Notes: generated by a model from the letters alone, not told the origin. A DNA stretch of 17,787 nucleotides from Desulfobacteraceae bacterium (GCA_022837185.1 JALHJD010000031.1:1-17787), one strand, 5' to 3'; shown: positions 7,200-14,820, numbered from the stretch's first letter. A program made the numbers and translations.

Positions 7200-8882
7200 T
7201 CAGAAGATCACCATGATGATGGCGCCGGCAGCGGCCAGGAAGACATTGGCAAAGGTGTAGGTACCGGCATATCCCAGGGCCGGGATATTGCTGCCGGCAG
7301 CGTCACTGACGATCTTCAGGGCCGGTGTGCTGGTCATGGAACCGGTCAGGGCGCCGACCAGTATGGCAGGGTTCAGGCGCAGCACAAACCGGCCGAACAG
7401 AAATCCGAGGATGACGGGTATGATCGTTACGGCCGCGCCGCAAAGGAAGATGACCGGGCCGACCGTCAACACGGCCTCGATGATGCCGCTGCCCGCCTTG
7501 AGCCCGATCGCGGCCATGAAAAACAGGAGGCCCAGTTCCTTCAGGAGCAGGCTCGCCGCCGGCGGAATACGGCCGAAGCCGTGGGCCCTGGCCCCGTAGG
7601 AGCCAACGAGGATGCCGCTTAGTAGAAGTCCTCCGGCGGTACCCAGTCCGACGGACAAGGCACCCACCTTGACCGTAAAGGTACTCAGGAAAAGACCGGC
7701 GGCAATACCGAAGCAGAGAGTCAGAAAATCCGTCTGGTTGACGTCGCGTTCACGGCTGCCCAGGTCCTGGGCCAGTTTACGCAGGCGCTCCCGCGTGCCG
7801 GTCAGGGTCAGGACATCGCCCTTGGCCACGGTGAGGTCGAAGTTGCGCGGCAACTCCACATTGGAGCGGACCCATTGGTTGAGGAAGCACCCGTAGTAAT
7901 CCATCAGGTGCAGATCCTTGAGTTTCCGTCCGACCATGCGGCGGTTGTTGACGACGATTTTCATGCTGGTGAGCGGGATCCTGAGGATATCCGCGTCAAT
8001 CACCTCGGGCCCCAGCTTCTCGCTGAGCCCCTTGTGATGCTGGAGCTGGCCGAGCAGGGAGACCTGATCGCCTTTCTGCAGGACCGTGTCCTTGCGGGGC
8101 TCGATCAGTGCATCGCCCCGCTTGATCTTCTGAATCATGCAGCCTGTCTTGGGGCGGAAGGCCACCTCTTCCAGGCTCCGGCCGATGAACTCCTCATTGA
8201 GGATCTCGTAGGCGCGGATCAGGGGAAATTTCTCATCAAAGCTGTCCTCCTCCGAATCGGCGTCTTTGATTCCCCGCTCCGATGCGAGGCTGAGTGATTC
8301 GGCCTTGAGGTCGATCCTGGCGAGGGAGGGAATCAGGCGGATCAAGGTGATCAGGCCCACCATGCCGAAAATATAGGTAATGGCATAGGCGACACCGATG
8401 TCCCGGACAGCCTGGTCGACCGCCGCCGGCGGAATCCGGGTCATGCCGCTCAGGATGGCGTCCTGCGCGGCCGCCAGTGTCGGCGTGCTGGTGAGCGCGC
8501 CGGCCATGAGACCTGCCGCCATCGGCGAATCCAGGTCCAGTGCCCACGTCAGCAAGGCCGTCAAACCGAGGGCGGTGGCGGCAATGACGGCCGCCAGAGT
8601 GAGGTAGCGATAGCCGTCTTCAAGAAAGACGCTGAAAAAATGCGGTCCGGCCTCCACACCCACCGAATAGATGAACAGGATGAATCCGATGTTCTGCAGC
8701 ACGGGGGAAGGCTCCGGCAGGTCCAGCGCGCCGAAAAAGAGCCCGGCCAGGAGGACCCCGGCCGGCGAACCGAGCTGGTAGCTGCCTATTCGCGCTTTTC
8801 CCGCCAAATAGCCAAGGCCCAGGACGACGAAGAAAAGAAGCTCTTCAAAACCGCTGAGGAGGCTGTAGAAGTCTATCTCCAT
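7200..8882 (-). CDS. AspT/YidE/YbjL-family transporter with two RCK_C (TrkA_C) domains
   Basis: A 560-residue inner-membrane protein, the usual length for the aspartate:alanine exchanger family. Two membrane blocks (about 13-190 and 385-560) flank a cytosolic section. That section holds two RCK_C-type domains, one around FIGRSLEEV through KGDQVSLLG (222-290) and one around KIVVNNRRMVGRKLKDL through KGDVLTLTG (300-378). Each membrane half carries the paired motif G-A-L-T...TSTP (TSTP at 131-134 and 517-520), showing the internal inverted duplication of the family. AspT exchanges aspartate for alanine; the E. coli relatives YidE and YbjL have no settled substrate, so substrate is open here and RCK_C ligand control is inference. 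AAGGG lies five bases before the ATG. A promoter with a 10-base-arm inverted repeat precedes it. It heads a unit with the small ORF and the methyltransferase. Confidence 0.92.
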   Translation of the reverse strand: MEIDFYSLLSGFEELLFFVVLGLGYLAGKARIGSYQLGSPAGVLLAGLFFGALDLPEPSPVLQNIGFILFIYSVGVEAGPHFFSVFLEDGYRYLTLAAVIAATALGLTALLTWALDLDSPMAAGLMAGALTSTPTLAAAQDAILSGMTRIPPAAVDQAVRDIGVAYAITYIFGMVGLITLIRLIPSLARIDLKAESLSLASERGIKDADSEEDSFDEKFPLIRAYEILNEEFIGRSLEEVAFRPKTGCMIQKIKRGDALIEPRKDTVLQKGDQVSLLGQLQHHKGLSEKLGPEVIDADILRIPLTSMKIVVNNRRMVGRKLKDLHLMDYYGCFLNQWVRSNVELPRNFDLTVAKGDVLTLTGTRERLRKLAQDLGSRERDVNQTDFLTLCFGIAAGLFLSTFTVKVGALSVGLGTAGGLLLSGILVGSYGARAHGFGRIPPAASLLLKELGLLFFMAAIGLKAGSGIIEAVLTVGPVIFLCGAAVTIIPVILGFLFGRFVLRLNPAILVGALTGSMTSTPALKIVSDAAGSNIPALGYAGTYTFANVFLAAAGAIIMVIF

Positions 8883-8909
8883 GGATACCCTTTTGACTGT
8901 TCACCGCTC

Positions 8910-8942
8910 TAAGATATTTATATGATAACAAAAAATATCTTA
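8910..8942. promoter_or_regulatory. Inverted repeat over the transporter promoter (candidate operator)
   Basis: Perfect 10-base arms, TAAGATATTT (8910-8919) and AAATATCTTA (8933-8942), are separated by 13 bases, with centres 23 bases apart. The repeat spans the -10 box and most of the spacer of the minus-strand promoter, a position suited to repression. It resembles in layout, but not in sequence, the repeat at 3703-3732. Confidence 0.6.
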
Positions 8943-8950
8943 TCAGGCAA
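8922..8950 (-). promoter_or_regulatory. Sigma-70-type promoter for the transporter unit
   Basis: On the minus strand TTGCCT (8945-8950) and TATCAT (8922-8927) are spaced by 17 bases, matching the consensus at 4/6 and 5/6 positions. The predicted start is about 33 bases before the ATG at 8882. Confidence 0.5.
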
Positions 8951-9005
8951 CCGAACACCGGTCATGCCCGGGATGGGGCCGGAAAATCCTTTCGGGTGAC
9001 TGAGG

Positions 9006-9034
9006 AAAATCGCCCCGGCGGCAGCCTGTGCCGG
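9006..9034 (-). terminator. Possible terminator after the amidotransferase gene
   Basis: On the minus strand a 5-base GC stem (GCCGG 9030-9034 with CCGGC 9015-9019) is followed after a few bases by ATTTT (9006-9010). The stem is short and the T run brief, so the call is weak. Its place just after the stop at 9056 supports it. Confidence 0.28.
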
Positions 9035-9055
9035 CAAGATTTATGAATGCCGGCG

Positions 9056-9751
9056 TCAATCGTGGATTCGCAGCAGGTGACTGAGGATGCTGCCCATCAG
9101 TCGGTTGATCGATGCATACCGATCCGGGCCTGCGGAGAGGATCTCTTCTTCCGTCTGGATGTATGTGGACGGCACCAGTTCGTCGCGGCAATGGGTAATG
9201 AGCTCCCTGGCCGATTCCGGCGTTGTTTCAAGGTGGAACTGCAGGCCGATCACCGACCCGCCGAGCTGGAATGCCTGGTTTTCGCACCCTTCGCTCTTTG
9301 CAAGCCGTATCGCTCCCGGGGGGAGATCGAAGGTCTCGCCGTGCCAGTGAAACACCATTGTCGAGGGCGGGAACCTGAAAACCGGACCATCGCCGGGATC
9401 AACCCCACTGACGGGAAACCAGCCGATTTCCTTCACCGGGTTGCGAAAGACCCTCGCCCCCATGGCGGCGGCTATCAACTGGGCGCCGAGGCAGACACCC
9501 AGGACAGGCTTTCCCGAGGCGATGACTTCACGAATGAACCGCTTTTCCGGAGCAAGCCAGGGGAACCGGTCTTCATCGTTCACGCTCATCGGGCCGCCCA
9601 TGATCACCAGGAAGTCGACGGCCCCGGCCTCGGGCAGGTCCGCTGCGGCATGGAGCCGGGTGCAGGTCACCTCGTACCCGGCTGCCGCAAGCCAGGACCT
9701 GATACTGCCAGGTCCTTCAAAAGGGACGTGCTGCAGGTAGTGTGCGCGCAT
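9056..9751 (-). CDS. Class I glutamine amidotransferase (GMP synthase-like GATase domain protein)
   Basis: A 231-residue stand-alone GATase1 domain. The nucleophile elbow GVCLGAQ places Cys87, and GLQFHLETT supplies His173 and Glu175, completing the Cys-His-Glu triad. MGGPMSVND (51-59) is the oxyanion-region motif typical of the GMP synthase-like subfamily. Such proteins release ammonia from glutamine or hydrolyse gamma-glutamyl amides; no synthetase partner is fused or adjacent, so the acceptor is unknown. ATG at 9751 is chosen because GGAG lies five bases upstream and the preceding in-frame segment to 9883 looks like untranslated leader. A good promoter lies about 145 bases upstream. It is on the same strand as the transporter gene, but that gene has its own promoter. 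Confidence 0.9.
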   Translation of the reverse strand: MRAHYLQHVPFEGPGSIRSWLAAAGYEVTCTRLHAAADLPEAGAVDFLVIMGGPMSVNDEDRFPWLAPEKRFIREVIASGKPVLGVCLGAQLIAAAMGARVFRNPVKEIGWFPVSGVDPGDGPVFRFPPSTMVFHWHGETFDLPPGAIRLAKSEGCENQAFQLGGSVIGLQFHLETTPESARELITHCRDELVPSTYIQTEEEILSAGPDRYASINRLMGSILSHLLRIHD

Positions 9752-9902
9752 GTTTTCTCCGGTGATGGTTGAAGTTGAGCTGCCTGCAGGGTCGTCAAGC
9801 CCGGGCTTTTGCCGGATGCCCGCTTTGTGCCGGCGTCGTCCACGTTTGCACCGTGCACCAGGGAACTCATGGGTGAAGATCAACAGTGAGATAAAATGTT
9901 CA

Positions 9903-9931
9903 ATTATTATTCATCAAAGCTGTTCTGTCAA
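9903..9931 (-). promoter_or_regulatory. Sigma-70-type promoter for the amidotransferase gene
   Basis: On the minus strand a consensus TTGACA (9926-9931) and AATAAT (9903-9908, 5/6) are spaced by 17 bases. Transcription would begin near 9896 and leave a leader of about 145 bases before the ATG at 9751. Confidence 0.6.
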
Positions 9932-10051
9932 GGCAGGCTTAGCGCGCAGGTCCTCATCGTTGGGATAGATATCTTCCCGCCCGTCGCGCCAGGTTACATG
10001 ACACAATCCGCCAGCCAATCCTATGCGTACAGGCCGAGCCCTGATGTATTG

Positions 10052-10078
10052 ATAGCAGACAGTTTGCTGGATTGCTAT
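10052..10078. promoter_or_regulatory. Inverted repeat upstream of the stress-protein promoter
   Basis: ATAGCA (10052-10057) and TGCTAT (10073-10078) are perfect 6-base arms with centres 21 bases apart. They end 12 bases before the -35 box at 10091, which is an activator-type position. The arms are short, so chance is possible. Confidence 0.3.
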
Positions 10079-10090
10079 TCCTGTTTATAT

Positions 10091-10120
10091 TTGACTTCCT
10101 TTTCTCCCGAATCATATACT
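10091..10120 (+). promoter_or_regulatory. Sigma-70-type promoter for the universal stress protein gene
   Basis: TTGACT (10091-10096) and TATACT (10115-10120) match the consensus at 5/6 each with an 18-base spacer. The predicted start near 10127 gives a leader of about 285 bases before the ATG at 10412. Confidence 0.55.
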
Positions 10121-10279
10121 TCAATTATCGGGAATCCATGGTACAGGGCTGGCACCGCGCCATAGCACGCCATGCAACATGGCAGGAATGAGGGAATTAA
10201 GAAATCGGTCAAGCCGCATGTTCTGATCTGGGCGGCATTTTTCTGATCTCTCCCGCAAACCGGCTCCTGCTGACGGAAC

Positions 10280-10315
10280 GGTCGACATAACCGCACGACC
10301 GGGCCCCGGCCTTTT
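10280..10315 (+). promoter_or_regulatory. Overlapping stems and T run in the stress-protein leader (attenuator-like)
   Basis: Stem A pairs GGTCG (10280-10284) with CGACC (10296-10300). Stem B pairs CCGG (10299-10302) with CCGG (10306-10309) and is followed by TTTT (10312-10315). The two stems share bases 10299-10300, so they could exclude each other, as in transcription attenuation. The stems are short and this reading is speculative. Confidence 0.25.
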
Positions 10316-10367
10316 CACGGGCAAAAGTGCGGGTACGGACATGCGGATCCCCGGCTGCCTTCGGCTT

Positions 10368-10383
10368 CATGCATTTTTGCATG
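10368..10383 (+). repeat. Hairpin shortly upstream of the stress-protein ribosome site
   Basis: Perfect arms CATGCA (10368-10373) and TGCATG (10378-10383) enclose a TTTT loop. It ends 17 bases before the AGGGAG ribosome site. It may shape translation initiation or bind a protein as DNA. Confidence 0.45.
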
Positions 10384-10411
10384 GGCGACATTTCTTATCA
10401 AGGGAGTCTCC

Positions 10412-11263
10412 ATGGAGCGATATTCAACCAGTCTCCTCGGCCTGGCAAAGACCCTGCTGCTGACCACCGATGGGTCCCCGTTCAGCGACGGGGCTGTCCA
10501 GGAGGCGATTTTTTTCGGCCAGGCATGCCGTGCCCGGGTGGTCGTCCTGCATGTAGTGCATATCGACGCGGAATCGATCAGGGCGGCCAATTCGGCTGTC
10601 ATGAAGCGCCAGCAGGAGATGGCGCCCCATCTGGACCAGATACGCAAAATGGCGCTGGACAGCGGAGTCGAGATTGAGATCGTGGTATTGGGCTCCGGCA
10701 GCCCGGAAAAAACCATCGTCGAGCAGGCCCGTTTGCGCAAGGCTGACGTTATTCTCATGGGCCGGCACGGCAAAACCGGCCGCCTGTCCCTGCTGGTGGG
10801 GAGCATGACCGCCAAAGTCATTGGTCAGGGTTTCCCGCGCGTTCTGGTGGTGCCAAAGGATTTCCTTATCACCGGGGCCCATGTTCTCCTTGCCATGGAC
10901 GATTCGCCCAACAGCCGTCTGGCGGCGCTGGAGGCTCTGAGCCTTGGTCGAACATGTATGACCCTGCAGCGGCTCACGGTCATGTCGGTTGCCAGGAAAG
11001 ATGATGAACAGACCCGGGCTCGGGAAATGGTCGACGAGGTCTGTGCCCGATGCCGCGAGGAGGGTTTGCAGTTCGTCTGCGAACCTCTGGTACAGGCGGG
11101 CAACCCTGTAGAACTCATTGTGCAGGCCGCAAGGGAGCGAAAAGCGGACATGATTCTGATTGGAGGGCGGGGCAAGGGTTTCATGGGCAAGATGTTCATG
11201 GGCAGGGTGACCGAAAATGTTATCGGCCGGGCCCACTGCGCGGTACTTGTCGTGACAGGCTGA
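10412..11263 (+). CDS. Tandem-domain universal stress protein (UspA superfamily)
   Basis: A 283-residue cytosolic protein with two Usp domains (about 11-150 and 155-283). The first carries a complete ATP-binding signature G-x2-G-x9-G-S (G117, G120, G130, S131) plus the early Asp20. The second has the same spacing (G251, G254, G264) but Arg265 replaces the Ser/Thr that contacts phosphate, so it may bind nucleotide poorly. This resembles known two-domain members in which one half is degenerate. ATG follows AGGGAG by six bases. A sigma-70-type promoter lies about 290 bases upstream with hairpins in between. The SulP transporter gene follows on the same strand after a 281-base repeat-rich gap, so co-transcription is uncertain. 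The cellular role is likely stress or energy-state response. Confidence 0.93.
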   Translation: MERYSTSLLGLAKTLLLTTDGSPFSDGAVQEAIFFGQACRARVVVLHVVHIDAESIRAANSAVMKRQQEMAPHLDQIRKMALDSGVEIEIVVLGSGSPEKTIVEQARLRKADVILMGRHGKTGRLSLLVGSMTAKVIGQGFPRVLVVPKDFLITGAHVLLAMDDSPNSRLAALEALSLGRTCMTLQRLTVMSVARKDDEQTRAREMVDEVCARCREEGLQFVCEPLVQAGNPVELIVQAARERKADMILIGGRGKGFMGKMFMGRVTENVIGRAHCAVLVVTG

Positions 11264-11275
11264 GGTCCGCCGGAG

Positions 11276-11303
11276 TTGGCAGTCGGCAGTCGTCAGTTGG
11301 CAG
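11276..11303 (+). repeat. Four tandem 7-base repeats after the stress-protein gene
   Basis: TTGGCAG, TCGGCAG, TCGTCAG and TTGGCAG run head to tail, starting 13 bases after the stop codon. A CCCCG-CTG-CGGGG stem (11313-11325) follows directly and could be a weak terminator, without a T tract. Confidence 0.6.
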
Positions 11304-11390
11304 CGCCCCACCCCCCGCTGCGGGGCCGATTGAGGGGAATCACATGTTTGCGCATCCGACCTGGTGTGGTGGCATTGCTTCGATTTCTAT

Positions 11391-11465
11391 ACCGATACCG
11401 ATTTCGATGAGATATTTCCTGCGCTGGATTGAAGAAAGTTTGCATCTGTCGGGATCGGGATCGGG
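11391..11465. repeat. Opposed hexamer repeats between the stress-protein and SulP genes
   Basis: ACCGAT is repeated twice (11391-11402). About 46 bases later a GGGATC-type hexamer is repeated, with TCGGGATCGGGATCGGG at 11449-11465. The second block is an imperfect reverse complement of the first, so the two could pair as a long imperfect stem. The rest of the gap 11264-11544 shows no gene or clear promoter. Confidence 0.4.
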
Positions 11466-11544
11466 CTCGAACCCTGATTGCCACAGTGCCAGGGGGCTCC
11501 TGACGGGCATGACGTTTTGCAATTTTTCCACCTGATCTATCGTT

Positions 11545-13689
11545 ATGGTATCCATGAGATTGCTCATGCCAAACAAATTGCTGTTGCGTTTCTTTCCTTT
11601 TCTCCAGTGGTTTCCTGTTTCTTTTATCATCCTGCGCGGCGACTTGATCGCCGGCATCACGGGTGCCCTGGTGCTGGTTCCAAAGGCCATGGCCTATGCC
11701 CAGCTTTCCGGTCTGCCGCTCTATTATGGCCTGTATACCGCCTTTGTTCCCGCCATTCTCGGGGCCTTGTGGGGGTCTTCCCGGCAACTGTCCACCGGTC
11801 CTGTGGCAATCATTTCGCTGATGACCGCCGCTGCCGTCACGCCATTGGCGCTGCCCCAAACCGAAGAATATATCGGTCTGGCACTGCTGCTTACCTTGCT
11901 GGTGGGACTCATCCAACTGACATTGGGGGTGGTCAAACTCGGCACCATTGTCAATTTCGTCTCCCATCCGGTTATCCTGGGTTTCATGAACGCGGCCGCC
12001 ATCATCATCGGGCTTTCCCAGATCGACTTGCTGCTGGGCATTCCCAAGGGACGCAGCGATTTTTTCCTGAAGGACATCTGGGAAATGCTGCATTATCTGC
12101 CCCAAACGCATCTGCCCACCCTGGCCATGACGATTTTCAGCCTCCTTCTGATGCTCGCCCTCAAAAAAGTTTCGGTGCTGGCAAAAGCAAGCGTCCTCAT
12201 CGCCGTGGTCGTCACCACCACGTTCAGTTTCATCATTGGATACGAGCACAAGGCCATTGAACATATTGACAATATTGTTACACCGGCGGCCCGTCAGCTG
12301 GTGACGGATTACGATGCCGCCGCTTTACGAATTGTCGAGTTGAGCGCTGCCGCAACCAGGCTTTCCGGGCAGTTGCGGCAGGCGGAGAAGGAGCGCGACG
12401 CCAGGCTGGCGGCCGATCTGCGGCACCAGATGGATTTACTGAGGCTGGACATCAAATCTCTGGAGGCTGAAAACGGCAAGCGCATGCACGCTATCCGCCG
12501 GCTGTACTTCGCCCGTGGAACGGCCGGGGAAAACATGGCCGGGCGCATCTATCAGGCTGATGCTCTCCGGGAAGGGATAGTGACCGATGGCCGCAAGTGG
12601 CATATCAAGAAAATCGAAAAGGGAGAGATCCATCTCGTCGGAGGCGGCGATGTCGTCGGCAGAGTTCCCTCCGGGCTGCCCTCGTTCCGCCTCCCGATCC
12701 TCAGCCTCGATGGCGTGCTGCAACTGTTGACCGCCGCCCTGGTCATCTCCCTGGTGGCCTTTATGGAGTCCATTTCCATGGCCAAGGCGATGGCCAGCAA
12801 GAACAAACAGCGCATCGATCCCAACCAGGAGTTGATCGGCCAGGGCATGGCAAACATCGGCGGCTCTTTATTCCAGGCCTATCCGGCCAGCGGGTCCTTC
12901 ACCGGGTCGGCCATCAACATGCAGGCAGGTGCCAGGACCGGTTTTGCCATGGTTTTCAACGGAATCTTCGTCGCCGCCACCCTGCTGTTTCTCACGCCTT
13001 TGCTCTATCATCTGCCCAAGGCTGTGCTGGCCTCGATTATTTTGCTGGCGGTCGCCGGTCTCATCACCCCCCAGTCCCTCAAACATACCTGGAAGGCAAG
13101 TCGCCCAGACGGCATCGTGGCCCTGGTTACCTTCACCGTCACCCTGCTGGCGGCGCCGCATCTGGACAAGGGCATCATTATCGGCGTAGCCCTGTCCATC
13201 GGGCTTTATCTCTACCGCACCATGGCTCCACGGGTTGCCGTCCTCGGCCGCCATGATGACGGCACCCTGCGGGACCTCAAGGTCAATCCCGACCTGCCCA
13301 CCTCCCCCCTGGTGACCGCGATCCGATTTGACGGCTCACTGTATTTCGCCAACATTGCTCACTTTGAGGATGCCATTCTGGAATCGGTAGCGGAGAAAAA
13401 AGAGGCAAGATATCTGCTGGTGGTGGGCGATGCGATAAACTATATTGATTCCTCGGGAGAGGAAATGATCCATCACCTGGTGTCGCAGCTGCGCGGATCG
13501 GGCGTGGAACTCGTCTTTTCCGGGCTGAAAAAGCAAATTCTTGATGTGATGCGGGCCACGGGTCTCTACAGCCTGATCGGTGAACAGAACATCTTCCCCA
13601 CGGAGGACCTTGCGCTTGCCGCCATTTTTCAGCGCCTGGGCGAAGAGACTGAAAATGACGCGTTGTTCACCAGTTTGAAGAAACGGTAA
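11545..13689 (+). CDS. SulP (SLC26-like) anion transporter with STAS domain and coiled-coil insertion
   Basis: A protein of up to 714 residues. The SulP signature region ALVLVPKAMAYAQLSGLP (41-58) and GSSRQLSTGPVAIISLMTAA open a multi-helix transport domain (about 30-232 and 372-560), and a STAS domain (about 585-700) holds the loop YIDSSGEEM (633-641). The family moves sulfate, bicarbonate or other anions by symport or exchange; substrate is not readable here. Unusually, about 140 residues (233-372) interrupt the membrane domain. They contain a charged heptad-like helix (about 247-325, with QAEKERDARLAADLR and LRLDIKSLEAENGKR) and a small beta-rich piece ending GRVPSGLPSF. The start is uncertain: ATGs at 11545, 11554 and 11566 all lack a strong ribosome site, and GAGA lies six bases before 11566. 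Confidence 0.92.
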   Translation: MVSMRLLMPNKLLLRFFPFLQWFPVSFIILRGDLIAGITGALVLVPKAMAYAQLSGLPLYYGLYTAFVPAILGALWGSSRQLSTGPVAIISLMTAAAVTPLALPQTEEYIGLALLLTLLVGLIQLTLGVVKLGTIVNFVSHPVILGFMNAAAIIIGLSQIDLLLGIPKGRSDFFLKDIWEMLHYLPQTHLPTLAMTIFSLLLMLALKKVSVLAKASVLIAVVVTTTFSFIIGYEHKAIEHIDNIVTPAARQLVTDYDAAALRIVELSAAATRLSGQLRQAEKERDARLAADLRHQMDLLRLDIKSLEAENGKRMHAIRRLYFARGTAGENMAGRIYQADALREGIVTDGRKWHIKKIEKGEIHLVGGGDVVGRVPSGLPSFRLPILSLDGVLQLLTAALVISLVAFMESISMAKAMASKNKQRIDPNQELIGQGMANIGGSLFQAYPASGSFTGSAINMQAGARTGFAMVFNGIFVAATLLFLTPLLYHLPKAVLASIILLAVAGLITPQSLKHTWKASRPDGIVALVTFTVTLLAAPHLDKGIIIGVALSIGLYLYRTMAPRVAVLGRHDDGTLRDLKVNPDLPTSPLVTAIRFDGSLYFANIAHFEDAILESVAEKKEARYLLVVGDAINYIDSSGEEMIHHLVSQLRGSGVELVFSGLKKQILDVMRATGLYSLIGEQNIFPTEDLALAAIFQRLGEETENDALFTSLKKR

Positions 13690-13757
13690 ACAGTGCTGCT
13701 CCTCCCCAATATCGGTCAGCTTTTCTGTCGGCCATGGTGTCCCGTACGCATTGAGGG

Positions 13758-13776
13758 GAAGGGCCAGGGGCCCTTC
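13758..13776. terminator. Hairpin between convergent SulP and secreted-protein genes
   Basis: Perfect 8-base arms GAAGGGCC (13758-13765) and GGCCCTTC (13769-13776) flank AGG, between two genes that end toward each other. Position and strength suit a bidirectional terminator, although no T tract follows on either strand. Confidence 0.5.
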
Positions 13777-13788
13777 ATTGCCGGCTGG

Positions 13789-14712
13789 TCACGGCAGATA
13801 GATCCATTCCATCATCTCAACTACACCGTCGCGGCGGTGAATCTTCCATAGTCCGTCCCAAAGCTCCCTTGTGTCTTCGGCACGCTCTTGCCAGAAAACA
13901 GTAAGCCTGTCCCATGTCATGGTTCTCGCCGGTTGACCGGGATAGTGGTAGATGATCCTGACGTCATCCGCTACGGTGAATTTCCGGACTTGCGGGTTTT
14001 CATTAAGAATGCGGACCTCGAGATCACACTCGTCGATGTCCCATTGCAGAACGCCCGATTTCACACGTTGCCGGCAATCGTCTTCGGAGAGCCATTCGAC
14101 ATAGTCGATATGCAGATAGCGGCGGCCCTCGTCTTTGCCGCTCAGATCCTTGATGTTGCCGTAGGCTGCGATATGCCCTCCACCAGCAATCCATTCAGCG
14201 CTGGAAAGCTGCTGCGTTGGTCCGGTTTGTGGAGAGCCTATGATTTGCTCCGGTCGAGCAGTCCTGCAGCGGGCAAATTTCCACATGGGATCCCCGAGGA
14301 TGAATTCCCGCCCGCCTGTGTCTTTGCCGTAGTAATCCGCAAAGCCCAGTCCCTCGATAAATGCGTAGGGTGGAGCGCCTTCCTCCCAGTCCGCCGATTT
14401 CAGCTCCTCATCGAAGAAGTGTATACGATGGTTTTTCGTCTCCTCTCTCTCCTCTTTGGGAGAGAGAAAAGCGCCGGCAAAGCCCATTCCGAACGAAAGG
14501 TTGAATTCGAAGATAATCCCTCGTTTGGGATGCTTGATCATGACGGTATGGGTAACGTCTGCCTTTTTGCCCGATGCGGGGCCGAACTCGAGCTGAAATT
14601 CATGGTGATCGGCATCTTCATACACACTGTTTTCGAGCAGACATTCGCCGCTAAGGACATGGGCAGGCAGCCCCAGCAAGCAAACAAGCGAAAATGCGAA
14701 AAAGGTTTTCAT
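13789..14712 (-). CDS. Secreted protein of unknown function
   Basis: A 307-residue protein with a clear signal peptide (hydrophobic 4-20, likely cleavage before Glu23 in VLSGECLL; the cysteine context is not a lipobox). The N-terminal half (30-145) is beta-rich and acidic and includes GREFILGDPMWKFARC. After a polar linker, the C-terminal part (about 198-307) contains YVEWLSEDDCRQ, LNENPQVRKFTVADDVRI, TWDRLTVFW and DGVVEMMEWIYLP. That order resembles a small repeat-like domain I have seen in assorted secreted bacterial proteins but cannot name. I do not assign a function. The ATG at 14712 has only a weak A-rich ribosome site. It lies 151 bases after the nitroreductase-like gene on the same strand, with a large inverted repeat between them. 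Confidence 0.8.
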   Translation of the reverse strand: MKTFFAFSLVCLLGLPAHVLSGECLLENSVYEDADHHEFQLEFGPASGKKADVTHTVMIKHPKRGIIFEFNLSFGMGFAGAFLSPKEEREETKNHRIHFFDEELKSADWEEGAPPYAFIEGLGFADYYGKDTGGREFILGDPMWKFARCRTARPEQIIGSPQTGPTQQLSSAEWIAGGGHIAAYGNIKDLSGKDEGRRYLHIDYVEWLSEDDCRQRVKSGVLQWDIDECDLEVRILNENPQVRKFTVADDVRIIYHYPGQPARTMTWDRLTVFWQERAEDTRELWDGLWKIHRRDGVVEMMEWIYLP

Positions 14713-14784
14713 ATTTTACTTTTAACGACTTTCAGTGAGGTCTTCCTAAGGATGCAGGTCAACAGCCATGTCCTTTCCGCTGTG

Positions 14785-14820
14785 CGTTTGTGCCATGACG
14801 TGACCATCGGTACACAAACG
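14785..14820. repeat. 36-base inverted repeat between the nitroreductase-like and secreted-protein genes
   Basis: Perfect 8-base arms CGTTTGTG (14785-14792) and CACAAACG (14813-14820) are separated by 20 bases, with a further inner ATG/CAT pairing. It lies about 44 bases after the stop of the upstream gene and 73 bases before the next start. It could be a transcription terminator lacking a T tract, a processing hairpin, or an operator. Confidence 0.5.

Larger units (their letters stand above)
9752..10411. other. Divergent intergenic region, 660 bases, no convincing protein gene
   Basis: Short frames exist on both strands, but none has a convincing ribosome site or recognisable product. The region holds one sigma-70-type promoter facing left for the amidotransferase, one facing right for the universal stress protein, an inverted repeat just before the rightward -35 box, and hairpins in the long rightward leader. 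These elements are listed separately. Confidence 0.6.

Noticed and set aside
9896..10165. Plus-strand 89-codon ORF in the divergent intergenic region
   Set aside because: It overlaps a good promoter on each strand, has no ribosome site, and its composition is not protein-like.
10424..11311. Minus-strand ORF across the universal stress protein gene
   Set aside because: Antisense to a clear Usp protein, with no ribosome site or motif.
11293..12264. Minus-strand ORF of 323 codons over the SulP start
   Set aside because: Gln/Gly/His-rich translation typical of an antisense shadow, overlapping the SulP signature.
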